A stretch of DNA of 64,000 nucleotides, taken from positions 1 through 64,000 of the forward strand of contig NZ_BOON01000016.1 in the NCBI RefSeq assembly GCF_016863255.1, in the 5' to 3' direction. Positions 34,281-42,823 of the stretch are shown in pieces (position 1 is the stretch's first letter; each line of letters opens with the position of its first letter). A program made the translations under genes and the position numbers. The notes under the pieces are model-generated. The model did no database searches. It saw nothing but the letters and a program-made list of their open reading frames with translations, and was not told the DNA's origin. The stretch is from Planosporangium mesophilum (GTDB lineage: Bacteria; Actinomycetota; Actinomycetes; Mycobacteriales; Micromonosporaceae).

Positions 34281-34913
34281 CTATAGGCCAAATCGTGCTC
34301 TGCGCAGTCTGTCGACCAGTTCCTCCGGGCCGGTGAGGTCGACGCGGGCGGCGGACTGGCGGCCGTAGAAGAACAGAACGAGCTCACCGGGATCGCCTGT
34401 GATCGTTACCGTCGGTTCACCATTGCCGATGGTGACCGCGCCGTGACCGGGAGCCTCCACGCGTACGGTCTCCTCGACGCGGCGCAGATTGAGGCGGGCC
34501 AGTGTGGGGACCCGCCGCCACAGCAGCGCGGCCAGCCCCGGGTCCAGCGGCCGCGGTTGCCGGTCCGGCCCGCCGCGGCGGACGTCCTCGGTGTGGATGA
34601 AGAACTCCAGGGTATTGGCGGCCTCGTCCAACGGGGCGAGGCTGAGCGGGCTCCAGCGGGGTGGGTGGCGGACGAGTCCGACCAGGTCGGGGTAGTCCCG
34701 GCCGTCGCGGTAGCCGCGCTGTACCCGCTCGGTCCAGCCGCGCAGGGCTCTGATGAGCACGCCGGGGATCGCATCGGGACGGCGGTCCCGCAGGACGACG
34801 TGGGCGGCCAGATCGCGTGCTGTCCAACCTGTGCAGAGAGTGGGCGCGTCGGGCCCCGCGTCGAGCAGGGCGTCGGCGAGGGCTTGGCGCTCCATCAGGG
34901 CATACCGCGGCAT
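34281..34913 (-). CDS. TIGR03085-type metal-binding protein
   Basis: The 210-residue actinobacterial protein is of the DinB/mycothiol-maleylpyruvate-isomerase-like fold. The start MPRYALMERQALADALLDAGPDAPTLCTGWTARDLAAHVVLRDRRPDA is typical of the TIGR03085 family. A putative ligand His lies in EFFIHTEDVRRG (about residue 117). The physiological substrate is unknown. ATG 34913 is selected because a TATGAT -10 box lies exactly seven bases upstream (leaderless); an in-frame ATG 12 bases upstream is the alternative. It diverges from the ABC exporter operon. Confidence 0.85.
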   Translation of the reverse strand: MPRYALMERQALADALLDAGPDAPTLCTGWTARDLAAHVVLRDRRPDAIPGVLIRALRGWTERVQRGYRDGRDYPDLVGLVRHPPRWSPLSLAPLDEAANTLEFFIHTEDVRRGGPDRQPRPLDPGLAALLWRRVPTLARLNLRRVEETVRVEAPGHGAVTIGNGEPTVTITGDPGELVLFFYGRQSAARVDLTGPEELVDRLRRARFGL

Positions 34914-34920
34914 GGGCTTC

Positions 34921-34926
34921 ATCATA
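34921..34926 (-). promoter_or_regulatory. -10 box (TATGAT) of leaderless TIGR03085 gene
   Basis: On the minus strand TATGAT is followed by seven bases and the ATG at 34913. This is the best -10 match of the leaderless group in this window. Confidence 0.55.
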
Positions 34927-35027
34927 TTCACCACTGTCGTGTGACGGCTGACACAGTTCATAACCCAGGTGCGGAGGCCGCCTTCTCTGGTAAGGATGGA
35001 CTCCGCTGGTGATGACTTACAGGGGGA

Positions 35028-36845
35028 GTGGCCTTGAGTGGCGACCGGGTGCTCGGCAAGGGGCTTCGGGTACTCGGTCACAGCATCCGCGAACAGCCTC
35101 GGCTGTTCTGCGTCGGTGTCGGCGGCAGCATCCTGTTCAGCCTGCTCACGATCGCCGGGGCGTACGTCGTCGGCGGCGTGGTCGGCAAGGTGGTGGTGCC
35201 GGCGCTCGACAGCCACCACGCGCCCGCCGGGACCCTGGCGGTGGCCGCCGGGGTGATCTTCGCGGTCAGCGCGGGCAAGGTCGTCGGCCTGTTCGGCCGG
35301 CGGCTCGGCGCCGGCGCCATGCAGTTCCGGCTCCAGGCCGCGTACCGCCGCCGGGTCACCCGCCGGTACCTGGAGCTGCCGGTCGCCTGGCACCACCGGC
35401 ACGCAACCGGCACCCTGCTGTCCAACGCCAACTCCGACATCGAGGCGGCGTTCTACCCGATCGCGCCGCTGCCGTTCGCGGTCGGCACGGTCGTCATGCT
35501 GGTCACCGCCGTGGTGTCGCTGTTCTTCACCGACTGGGTGCTGGCCGGCGTCGGCGTCGCGATCTTCCTCGCGCTGCTGGGCCTGAACGTCGTGTACTCC
35601 CGGCGCATGTCGCCCCGGGTGTCGGCGGCGCAGCGGCTACGGGCCGAGGTCTCCGCGGTCGCCCACGAGAGCTTCGACGGCGCGCTGGTGGTCAAGACCA
35701 TGGGCCGGGAGAGCGAGGAGACGCAGCGGTTCGCCGCGAAGGCCACCGAGCTGCGCGACGCGCTCATCCAGGTGGGCCGGCTGCGTGGCCTGCTGGACCC
35801 GATCATCGACTCGCTGCCCAGCTTCGGCACGCTCGCGGTCCTGGTGGTCGGCGGCTGGCGGCTGCGCCAGGGCGCGGTCACGGTAGCGGACGTGGTCAGC
35901 GTTGCGTTCCTGTTCACCGTGCTGGCCTTCCCGGTACGGGCGATCGGCTGGGTGCTGGCCGAACTGCCGCGCAGCGCCGTCGGCTGGGAGCGGGTACAGA
36001 GCGTGCTCACCGCCACCGGCGACATGGCCTACGGCCGGGAGGAGCTGCCGGACAGCGCCAAGCCCGCCACGCTGCGCTTCGAGCACGTCGAGTTCGGGTA
36101 CGGGGCGTCGTCAGACCAGCCGGTGCTGCACGACGTCACCTTCGAGGTACCGGCCGGGCGTACCGTCGCGCTCGTCGGGCCCACCGGCTCGGGCAAGTCC
36201 ACCATCGCCTCGCTCGCCGCCCGGCTGGTCGACCCGGGGCGCGGCAGCGTCGAGATCGACGACGCCGTCGTGTCCACCCTGACCCACGCCTCCCTCGCCG
36301 GGACCGTCGCGCTGGTACCCCAGGTGCCGTTCGTCTTCGACGACACCGTCCGCGGCAACGTCACCCTGGAGCGGGAGGGCGTGGACGACGAGGCCGTGTG
36401 GCGGGCGCTGCGGGTGGCGCAGGCCGAGTCGTTCGTCTCCGCGCTGCCGCAGGGGCTCGACACCACGCTCGGCGAGCGCGGTACCTCCCTGTCGGGCGGC
36501 CAGCGGCAGCGGCTCACCCTGGCCCGCGCCCTGGCCGGCGAGCCCCGGCTGCTCATCCTCGACGACGCCACCAGCGCGGTCGACCCGCGGGTGGAGGCGG
36601 CGATCCTGTCCAGCCTGCGCGACGACGACGCCACGGTCTCCGTCCTCCTCGTCGCGTACCGCAGGGCCACCATCGCGCTGGCCGACGAGGTCGTCTACGT
36701 CGAGCACGGCCGGGTCGTCGCCCGCGGCACCCACGCCGACCTGCTGGCAGGCGTCCCCGGGTACGCCAACCTGGTCACCGCGTACGAGAAGGCCGACGCG
36801 GAACGGGAACGCGAGAAGGCCTACGACGAGGAGGTCTCCGCGTGA
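35028..36845 (+). CDS. ABC exporter half-transporter, degenerate-site NBD
   Basis: Fused permease-ATPase (type IV exporter fold) of 605 residues with six membrane helices in the first 310. The NBD has Walker A VGPTGSGKST near residue 384 and signature LSGGQRQR near 488. Walker B is LLILDDATSAVD, where the catalytic Glu is Asp, and the H-loop is AYRRAT, where the usual His is Tyr. Both changes mark a non-hydrolysing site. The next gene has the complementary pattern, so the two form a heterodimer. Substrate unknown; drug or lipid export is typical. GTG 35028 has AGGGGGA upstream. Confidence 0.92.
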   Translation: MALSGDRVLGKGLRVLGHSIREQPRLFCVGVGGSILFSLLTIAGAYVVGGVVGKVVVPALDSHHAPAGTLAVAAGVIFAVSAGKVVGLFGRRLGAGAMQFRLQAAYRRRVTRRYLELPVAWHHRHATGTLLSNANSDIEAAFYPIAPLPFAVGTVVMLVTAVVSLFFTDWVLAGVGVAIFLALLGLNVVYSRRMSPRVSAAQRLRAEVSAVAHESFDGALVVKTMGRESEETQRFAAKATELRDALIQVGRLRGLLDPIIDSLPSFGTLAVLVVGGWRLRQGAVTVADVVSVAFLFTVLAFPVRAIGWVLAELPRSAVGWERVQSVLTATGDMAYGREELPDSAKPATLRFEHVEFGYGASSDQPVLHDVTFEVPAGRTVALVGPTGSGKSTIASLAARLVDPGRGSVEIDDAVVSTLTHASLAGTVALVPQVPFVFDDTVRGNVTLEREGVDDEAVWRALRVAQAESFVSALPQGLDTTLGERGTSLSGGQRQRLTLARALAGEPRLLILDDATSAVDPRVEAAILSSLRDDDATVSVLLVAYRRATIALADEVVYVEHGRVVARGTHADLLAGVPGYANLVTAYEKADAEREREKAYDEEVSA

Positions 36846-38671
36846 CCACGGCCGTCACCCGGGCGTCGACCTGGTCCACGCTGCGGCGGGGGCTCGCGAT
36901 CTCACCCGAGCTGCGCACCGGCCTCGCCGGCACCCTCGGCCTCGCCGTGCTCGCCACGGCCGGGCGGGTGGCCGTACCGGTCGCCATCCAGAAGGGCATC
37001 GACTCCGGCCTGCGCGGGCCGCACGGCGCGGATCTCGGTGTCATCACCGGCATCGTCGCCGTCACGGCCGCCGTGCTGCTGATGACCATGGTCTGCGCGT
37101 ACCTGATGAACGTGCGGCTGTACACGGTCAGCGAGACGGCGCTGGCCGGGATCCGGACCCGTACCTTCCGCCACATCCACGACCTGTCGATGCTGCACCA
37201 GCAGAGCGAGCGGCGCGGCTCGCTGGTGTCGCGGGTGACCGGCGACGTCGACCAGATGAGCCAGTTCCTCCAGTACGGCGGGGTGACCCTGCTGGTCAGC
37301 TTCGGGCAGCTCACCATCACCACGGTGGTCATGGCGCTGTACTCCTGGCAGCTGACCCTGGTGGTCTACGCGGCGTTCGCGCCGGTCGTGTTCATCATCC
37401 GGTTCTTCCAGCGGCGGCTGACCGTCGCGTACGGCGCCGTGCGCGTCCAGGTCGGCACGATGCTCGCCGCGGTCTCCGAGAGCGTCGTGGGCGCGGCCGT
37501 GATCCGCGCGTACGGCGTGCGCGGGCGCACCGAGTCCCGGCTCGACGCCGCGATCGAGGACAACCGCTCCGCGCAGTTCACGGCGCTGCGTACCAGCGTC
37601 ACCAGCTTCACCTTCGGTGAGTGGGCGTCGGGGCTGGCGACGGCGGGCGTGGTGGTCGTGGGCGTCCTGCTCGGCGCCGGCGGTGACCTGACCGTCGGGC
37701 AGCTCACCGCGTACCTGTTCCTGGTCACGCTGTTCGTGCAGCCGGTGCAGATCGCCACCGAGGTGCTCAACGAGGCGCAGAACGCGCTCGCCGGCTGGCA
37801 TCGGGTACTCGACGTGCTCGACCAGCGGCCCGACGTGGCCGACCCGGGCGACGGCGGCCGGGACCTCCCGCCCGGCCCGGTCGACGTCCGGTTCTCGCAG
37901 GTGCACTTCGCGTATCCCGCGACGGTGCCGGGTCGCGGCCCGTCAGGCACGGGCGAGCCGGAACCGTTGTTAGGCCCGGAGGTGCTCTCCGAGATCGACC
38001 ACGTGATCGCGGCCCGCACCCGGGTGGCGGTCGTGGGGGAGACCGGCAGCGGCAAGACCACCTTCGCCAAGCTGCTGACCCGGCTGATGGACCCGACCCG
38101 CGGGTCGGTCCTGCTCTCCGGCGTGCCGTTGACCGAGGTGCGCTTCTCGTCGCTGCGCCGCCGCGTCGTGATGGTGCCCCAGGACGGCTTCCTGTTCGAC
38201 GCCACCGTCGCGGACAACGTGCGCTTCGCCCGGCCCGACCTGAGCGACCAGGAGCTGTACCTGGCCTTCACCGAACTGGGGCTCCGTGACTGGGTCGACG
38301 GGCTCCCGGCGGGGGTGCACACCCAGGTCGGCGAGCGCGGCGAGGCGCTGTCGGTCGGCGAGCGCCAACTCGTCGCCCTCGCGAGGGCGTACGTGGCAGA
38401 CCCGGACCTGCTGGTCCTGGACGAGGCGACCAGCGCGGTCGACCCGGCCACCGAGGTACGCCTCCAGCGCACCCTCGACGCCGTCACCCGGGGCCGGACC
38501 ACGATCGCCATCGCGCACCGGCTGTCCACCGCCCGGGCCGCCGACGAGGTGCTCGTCGTCGACCGGGGCCGGATCGTCCAACGCGGGCCGCACGACGAAC
38601 TGGTGGGCGACCCCGAGTCGGTGTACGGCCGGCTGTACGCATCCTGGCTGGAGCAGACCCGCGCGTCGTAA
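36842..38671 (+). CDS. ABC exporter half-transporter, catalytic NBD
   Basis: The 609-residue partner of the preceding gene, coupled by a GTGA overlap. It has six membrane helices (about 25-320), then an NBD with Walker A VGETGSGKTT near residue 398, Walker B VLDEATSAVD with the catalytic Glu, and H-loop AHRLST. The signature is LSVGERQL instead of LSGGQ. Its Walker motifs pair with the normal signature of the partner to make the one competent ATP site. The linker before the NBD carries a Pro/Gly-rich insertion (about residues 363-380). Confidence 0.92.
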   Translation: MTTAVTRASTWSTLRRGLAISPELRTGLAGTLGLAVLATAGRVAVPVAIQKGIDSGLRGPHGADLGVITGIVAVTAAVLLMTMVCAYLMNVRLYTVSETALAGIRTRTFRHIHDLSMLHQQSERRGSLVSRVTGDVDQMSQFLQYGGVTLLVSFGQLTITTVVMALYSWQLTLVVYAAFAPVVFIIRFFQRRLTVAYGAVRVQVGTMLAAVSESVVGAAVIRAYGVRGRTESRLDAAIEDNRSAQFTALRTSVTSFTFGEWASGLATAGVVVVGVLLGAGGDLTVGQLTAYLFLVTLFVQPVQIATEVLNEAQNALAGWHRVLDVLDQRPDVADPGDGGRDLPPGPVDVRFSQVHFAYPATVPGRGPSGTGEPEPLLGPEVLSEIDHVIAARTRVAVVGETGSGKTTFAKLLTRLMDPTRGSVLLSGVPLTEVRFSSLRRRVVMVPQDGFLFDATVADNVRFARPDLSDQELYLAFTELGLRDWVDGLPAGVHTQVGERGEALSVGERQLVALARAYVADPDLLVLDEATSAVDPATEVRLQRTLDAVTRGRTTIAIAHRLSTARAADEVLVVDRGRIVQRGPHDELVGDPESVYGRLYASWLEQTRAS

Positions 38672-38705
38672 TGCCACCCTTGCGGCAAGCGTGCACGCTG
38701 GTTGT

Positions 38706-39212
38706 ATGTCGTACCACTCACCGGTTGATCTCGAAGCGCCTACCGTCACCGAGCCGGCCCGCCGCTCGGCGCCGCCGTCGGTGCACGTGGTCGCGGTGCT
38801 CGCCTACCTCGCCGGGCTGGCGCTGGTCGTCGCCGGCGTCGGGGTCTGGGCGGTCTCGTTCGACGCCGGCCGGTCGGTCGATCTCAGCGGGTACCCCCGG
38901 GCCGTCGCCGACCTGGGGCAGGTGGACCTCGCCACCGCGGCGGTCACAGCCTTCGTCGGCCTGCTCGTGATGGTGCTGGCCCGCAAGCTGCAGCGCGGGC
39001 GGCAGTGGGTACGGGTCCTCGTGGTGGTGGCGTCCGCGTTCGCCATCACCACCACGCTCTACAACGGGCTGGTGGGGACCGGCGACACGAACGCCCTGTT
39101 CGGGTTCGTGTTCCCGGTGATCTTCGTGGTGCTGCTCAACCTGACCGCGGCCCGGTCGTACTTCAGCCGCCGCGCCTACCGGTCCAGCCCCTCCAGCGGG
39201 CCGGCGAGGTAG
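38706..39212 (+). CDS. four-helix membrane protein of unknown function
   Basis: The 168-residue protein has a short hydrophilic N-tail and four hydrophobic helices (about residues 25-50, 72-92, 100-118 and 127-148). An RKLQRGRQWVRVLVV segment lies between helices two and three, a pattern common in small actinobacterial membrane proteins. ATG 38706 gives the full first helix. Its last 37 bases overlap the convergent TetR gene. It may belong to the exporter operon (34-base gap), but no function can be given. Confidence 0.75.
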   Translation: MSYHSPVDLEAPTVTEPARRSAPPSVHVVAVLAYLAGLALVVAGVGVWAVSFDAGRSVDLSGYPRAVADLGQVDLATAAVTAFVGLLVMVLARKLQRGRQWVRVLVVVASAFAITTTLYNGLVGTGDTNALFGFVFPVIFVVLLNLTAARSYFSRRAYRSSPSSGPAR

Positions 39213-39778
39213 CGCTGGATCGTGGGCGCGACGTTCGCGACCAGCGTCTCGCGGGGCGCGCTCGCGATGGGTTCGATCTTGACGATGTAACGGGCCATGA
39301 TCAGACCGACCAGCTGCGACGCGACCAGCGAAGCCCGCAGCGGGCCTTCCTTCGGGTCGAGGTCGAGGCCGCCGATGACCCGGCGCAGGATCTGGCTGGT
39401 GACGAACTCCCGCAGCATCCGCGCCGACCAGTCGTGGCTGACCGCGCTGCGGATCAGCGCAGCCGCCGGTACGCCGGCGGGGGAGTCCCAGACGGTCAGG
39501 AACATCCGGATCAGGCGCTCGCCGACCCCGTCGAGACCGCCGGCGAGTACCTCGCCGATCGCCTTGCCGGGATCGATCGGCGCCTCCATGACCGCCAGGA
39601 AAAGCTGCTCCTTGGCCCCGAAGTAGTGATGGACCAGCGCCGGGTCGACCCCGGCGCTGGTCGCGATGTGTCGGATGGAGGCCTTGTCGTAGCCGTGCTC
39701 GGCGAACGCCTGCCGGGCCGCCGCGAGGATCGCCTCGCGGGTGTCCTGGTTGCCGGGGCGTCGTCCGGTGCGGGCCAT
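39176..39778 (-). CDS. TetR-family transcriptional regulator
   Basis: The 200-residue repressor has an N-terminal HTH: TREAILAAARQAFAEHGYDKASIRHIATSAGVDPALVHHYFGAKEQLF. A TetR C-terminal ligand domain follows. It is the last gene of a minus-strand operon encoding an ABC ATPase and an ABC-2 permease. That suggests autogenous control of the exporter through the palindrome at 41294-41307. The ligand is unknown. Confidence 0.92.
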   Translation of the reverse strand: MARTGRRPGNQDTREAILAAARQAFAEHGYDKASIRHIATSAGVDPALVHHYFGAKEQLFLAVMEAPIDPGKAIGEVLAGGLDGVGERLIRMFLTVWDSPAGVPAAALIRSAVSHDWSARMLREFVTSQILRRVIGGLDLDPKEGPLRASLVASQLVGLIMARYIVKIEPIASAPRETLVANVAPTIQRYLAGPLEGLDR

Positions 39779-39799
39779 GCCTCTCCTGTTCGTGCGTGG

Positions 39800-40537
39800 T
39801 TACGCGGTGCGTCGACGTAGCGTGGCCGCGCCGAGCAGCAGGGCGACCACGATGCACCCGACCACCACCGCCACGTCCCGCCACATCGTGCGGGTCGGGT
39901 CGGCGTGCCGGCTCACCTCGATGAGCGCGTCGACCGCGTACGTCATCGGCATCACGTTACTGAGCTTCTCCAACCAGCCGGCCATCTGGTCCCTCGGCCA
40001 GATCAGGCCGCACAGCAGCATCTGCGGCAGGACGAAGGCGGGCATGAACTGTACGGCCTGGAACTCGCTGCTGGCGAAGGCGCTGACCAGCAGGCCGATC
40101 GCCATGCCGAGGACGGCGTTGCCGATGGCGAGCCCGGCGACGGCCCAGGCGCTGCCGGACGTGTTCAGGTCCAGCAGCGCGTACCCGAGCCCGGCCGCCA
40201 CCGCCGCCTGTGCCGCTGCGGCGAGGGCGAACGCCAGCCCGTACCCGAAGAGCAGGTCGAGCTTGTGCATCGGCGTGGTGAGCAGGCGCTCCAGGGTGCC
40301 GGTGGTCCGCTCCCGCAGCATGGCGACGCTGGTGATCAGGAACATCGCGATGAAGGGGAAGACGCCGAGCATGATGACGCCCACCCGGTCGAAGATGGCC
40401 GGCTGGGAGTCGAACACGTACCGCATCAGCGTGAGCAGCAGCGTCGGTACGACCAGCAGCAGCCCGATGGTGCGCGGGTCGTGGCGCAGCTGGCGCAGGA
40501 TGCGCGCCGTGGTGAACAGGGTGATCCGGGCCGACAT
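39800..40537 (-). CDS. ABC-2 type transporter permease
   Basis: The 245-residue permease has six membrane helices. LLTTPMHKLDLLFGYGLAFAL and LLCGLIWPRDQMAGWLEKLSNVMPMTYAVDALIEV are typical ABC-2 family segments (the latter the C-terminal signature). ATG 40537 overlaps the ATPase stop (TGATG); a GTG one codon earlier is possible. It works with the ATPase encoded upstream as an efflux pump, substrate unknown. Confidence 0.92.
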   Translation of the reverse strand: MSARITLFTTARILRQLRHDPRTIGLLLVVPTLLLTLMRYVFDSQPAIFDRVGVIMLGVFPFIAMFLITSVAMLRERTTGTLERLLTTPMHKLDLLFGYGLAFALAAAAQAAVAAGLGYALLDLNTSGSAWAVAGLAIGNAVLGMAIGLLVSAFASSEFQAVQFMPAFVLPQMLLCGLIWPRDQMAGWLEKLSNVMPMTYAVDALIEVSRHADPTRTMWRDVAVVVGCIVVALLLGAATLRRRTA

Positions 40538-41268
40538 CACGCCACCACCTTCTGGTGCTTCTGCTGTGCCAGTACCAGGCGCAGGAACGCCTCTTCCAGA
40601 TCGTCGGTGCCGGTGGCCGCGCGTACCGCGGCGGGGGTGTCGTCGGCGACGACCCGCCCCTCCCGGATGAGGATCAGCCGCTCGCAGCGGCCCGCCTCGT
40701 CCATGACGTGGCTGGACACCAGCAGCGTGGTGCCCTCGGCGGCGAGGGCGTGGAACTGCTGCCACAGGTCGTTGCGCAGCACCGGGTCCTGGCCGACGGT
40801 CGGCTCGTCCAGGACGAGCAGGTCGGGCTTTGACAGCAGCGCGCAGGCGAGACTCGCCCGGGCGTGCTGGCCGCCCGACAGCGTGCTGACCAGTTGGTCC
40901 GCCGCCTCGCGCAGTCCGACGTCGATGATCGACTGGTCGGCCTGGCGGTGGCCGATGCCGTAGAGGGAGGCGAAGTAGCGGGCGTTCTCGCGGACGGTCA
41001 GGTCGGCGTACACGCTCGGCGCCTGGGTGAGGTAGCCCACGTTCCGGCGCAGTGCCGGGCTGCCCGCCGGCTGGCCGAGCACGGTCACCGTACCGGACTT
41101 GATCTTCTGTACCCCGACGACGCAGCGCATCAGGGTGGTCTTGCCGCTGCCGCTCGGCCCGAGGAGGCCGGTGACGCTGCCGCGCGGAACGGTGCAGTTC
41201 AGGTTGTGGAGCACGGTCCGCTTGCCGCGCACGACGACGAGGTCGTCAACGGCGATCGCGTGGTCCAT
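40537..41268 (-). CDS. ABC-2 exporter ATP-binding protein
   Basis: The 243-residue NBD of the DrrA/ABC-2 drug-export type. Walker A is GPSGSGKTTLMRC, the signature LSGGQHARASLA, Walker B LLVLDEPTVGQDP, and the H-loop SSHVMDEA. The C-terminal tail DDLEEAFLRLVLAQQ is typical of the class. ATG 41268 has GGAG six bases upstream; an in-frame ATG at 41289 lies only a few bases from the operator and is less likely. First gene of the ATPase-permease-tetR operon. Confidence 0.92.
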   Translation of the reverse strand: MDHAIAVDDLVVVRGKRTVLHNLNCTVPRGSVTGLLGPSGSGKTTLMRCVVGVQKIKSGTVTVLGQPAGSPALRRNVGYLTQAPSVYADLTVRENARYFASLYGIGHRQADQSIIDVGLREAADQLVSTLSGGQHARASLACALLSKPDLLVLDEPTVGQDPVLRNDLWQQFHALAAEGTTLLVSSHVMDEAGRCERLILIREGRVVADDTPAAVRAATGTDDLEEAFLRLVLAQQKHQKVVA

Positions 41269-41293
41269 GGTGGTCTCCAAAGAACTCATCGGA

Positions 41294-41310
41294 TGTTGAA
41301 ATCAACAGTA
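41294..41310 (-). promoter_or_regulatory. palindromic operator overlapping exporter promoter
   Basis: TGTTGA-AA-TCAACA (41294-41307) is a perfect inverted repeat in an unusually AT-rich stretch. On the minus strand TACTGT (41310-41305) can serve as -10, so the operator would cover the -10 and start site. The TetR regulator encoded at the end of this operon is the probable ligand-responsive repressor. Confidence 0.55.
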
Positions 41311-41400
41311 GATGAAATATTGAGGCAGGCACAAGCGGGCCGGGTGAGGCATCGATCGAGTGGGGGGCCGGGCGGCTGGCCGCGCGGGCGTCGGGGCGAT

Positions 41401-42246
41401 TCAGAGCGCGAGGACGCGCTCCAGGAACTCGCGGTACCGGCGGACCGCCACCCGCAGCGTCTCGGTGTCGGGAGCCGCGCCGTCCCGGCGGGGATCCAGC
41501 TCGGCCTGCTGGTGCTGCAGTGTCGCGGCGAGCGCGCTGACGGCCTCGCTGACGACGGTCGCCGCCGCGGTGACCGCGAAGTCCGGGTCGTCGACGAACA
41601 GGTTGCCGGCCTGGCGGATCCGGGCCCGGAAGGCCTCCGCGTCCGCGTCCGGCCAGAGCACGATCCGGGTCTCGGGGAGATCGCCCGGGCGCAGCCCGGT
41701 GGCGGCCGGCTTCCCGGTCTCCGCCGATGCCTGCCCGGTTTCCCCGGTGTCCGCGGTGTCCGCGGTGTCCGCGGTTTCCCCGGTCTCCTCGGCTTCCGCG
41801 CTCTCCACGTCGACGGCTACCGGCGTCGGCTCGCCGTTCTCGGCGACGCCCGCCTCGTCCCGGTCAGCCTCGGCGACGCCCGCCTCGTCCCGGCCAGCCT
41901 CGGCGACGCCCGCCTTGTCCCGGTCAGCCTGGTCGGGGTCCGGCCCGACGCTCTCCGGGGGCGTCTCCAGCCCGACGCCGTCGACCCGCGTCTGCGTCTC
42001 CGGCCCGACGCCGTCGGTCGGGATCCCCGTCCCCGTCCCCGGCGCCACCGGCTCGACCGGCTCGACCGGCTCGACCGGCGGCCGAACCCGGGCGGGATCG
42101 ACCCACCCCGACCGCTCGCTGGACGGCCGCGAGGACGGCTCCCACGGGCTGCGCTGCGACGGGATCCCGGATGAGCCGGCCCAGGGCGTGAACGGCGTGA
42201 GCGGTACGTCGCGGCCGAACCCGCTGCCATTGGTGTTCGGGTACAT
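41401..42246 (-). CDS. repeat-rich protein of unknown function
   Basis: The 281-residue protein starts MYPNTNGSGFGRDVPLTPF after a good TGAGGAGCAGC. Residues 55-190 are low complexity: PVEPVEPVEPV, three copies of a ten-residue (R)DEAGVAEA unit, and TADTADTADTGETG. The last 90 residues (TRIVLWPDADAEAFRARIRQAGNLFVDDPDFAVTAAATVV and onward) look like a folded helical domain. No known family is recognised. It diverges from hisI across 134 bases. Confidence 0.65.
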   Translation of the reverse strand: MYPNTNGSGFGRDVPLTPFTPWAGSSGIPSQRSPWEPSSRPSSERSGWVDPARVRPPVEPVEPVEPVAPGTGTGIPTDGVGPETQTRVDGVGLETPPESVGPDPDQADRDKAGVAEAGRDEAGVAEADRDEAGVAENGEPTPVAVDVESAEAEETGETADTADTADTGETGQASAETGKPAATGLRPGDLPETRIVLWPDADAEAFRARIRQAGNLFVDDPDFAVTAAATVVSEAVSALAATLQHQQAELDPRRDGAAPDTETLRVAVRRYREFLERVLAL

Positions 42247-42366
42247 GCTGCTCCTCAGGTCCATCGCGCCGGTCACGATCTCACGGGTGGCGATTCGTGT
42301 CGCGCACAAGGTACCGCCGGCGTCGGCGGGCGCACATCCCATGAAGGCGGGGAGCCGTCGATGGGA

Positions 42367-42372
42367 GACAAT
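42367..42372 (+). promoter_or_regulatory. -10 box (GACAAT) of leaderless hisI-trpE operon
   Basis: GACAAT is followed by eight bases and the hisI GTG at 42381. No Shine-Dalgarno is present. Confidence 0.45.
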
Positions 42373-42380
42373 CGGGCACT

Positions 42381-42743
42381 GTGCAGCTTGATCCCGAACC
42401 GCGGCTCGACCCGGACATCGCCGCGCGGCTGAAGCGCGACCCCGCCGGGCTGGTCCCCGCCATCGTCCAGGAGGCCGGCACCGGCACCGTACTGATGCTC
42501 GCGTGGATGGACGACGAGGCGCTGCGGCGTACCCTCGCGACCGGCCACGCGACGTACTGGTCCCGCTCCCGCCGGGAGTACTGGGTGAAGGGCGCCACCT
42601 CCGGGCACCATCAGTACGTCCGGTCGGTGGCGCTCGACTGCGACGGCGACACCCTGCTGGTGACCGTCGAGCAGGTCGGCGCGGCCTGCCACACCGGCGA
42701 GCACAGCTGTTTCTTCGACGTCCTCCAGGAGGCGAAGCCATGA
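42381..42743 (+). CDS. hisI: phosphoribosyl-AMP cyclohydrolase HisI
   Basis: Zinc enzyme opening the purine ring of PR-AMP, third step of His synthesis. The monofunctional 120-residue form (no HisE part) shows [35 protein letters not shown], then [28 protein letters not shown] with the Cys/His/Asp ligands. It is separated from the his operon by 14 kb and heads the trp genes, an arrangement seen in other actinobacteria. The stop overlaps the next mini-ORF (ATGA). Confidence 0.97.
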   Translation: MQLDPEPRLDPDIAARLKRDPAGLVPAIVQEAGTGTVLMLAWMDDEALRRTLATGHATYWSRSRREYWVKGATSGHHQYVRSVALDCDGDTLLVTVEQVGAACHTGEHSCFFDVLQEAKP

Positions 42744-42823
42744 GCGGGCGCAGCGAGCGAATCGAGTGGCTCAGCCCACCGGGGGCTCACGACGGCACCG
42801 AGCGCAGCGAGGTGGCGGCATGA
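42740..42823 (+). CDS. 27-residue mini-ORF, MSGRSER...ERSEV module
   Basis: This is the second full copy of the module at 4-87. ATG 42740 overlaps the hisI stop as ATGA, and the TGA at 42821-42823 overlaps the trpE ATG as [14 protein letters not shown]...ERSEVAA aligns gap-free with the first copy. Conserved positions are M1 S2 R4-R7 W10 S12 H17 G19 E21-V25 A27. The two copies sit in unrelated operons (mur and trp), so they are dispersed repeats rather than family members with a pathway role. Confidence 0.5.
   Translation: MSGRSERIEWLSPPGAHDGTERSEVAA

Noticed and set aside
42373-42380. Attenuation leader for hisI-trpE
   Set aside because: Predicted transcription starts at the hisI start codon, so there is no room for a leader.
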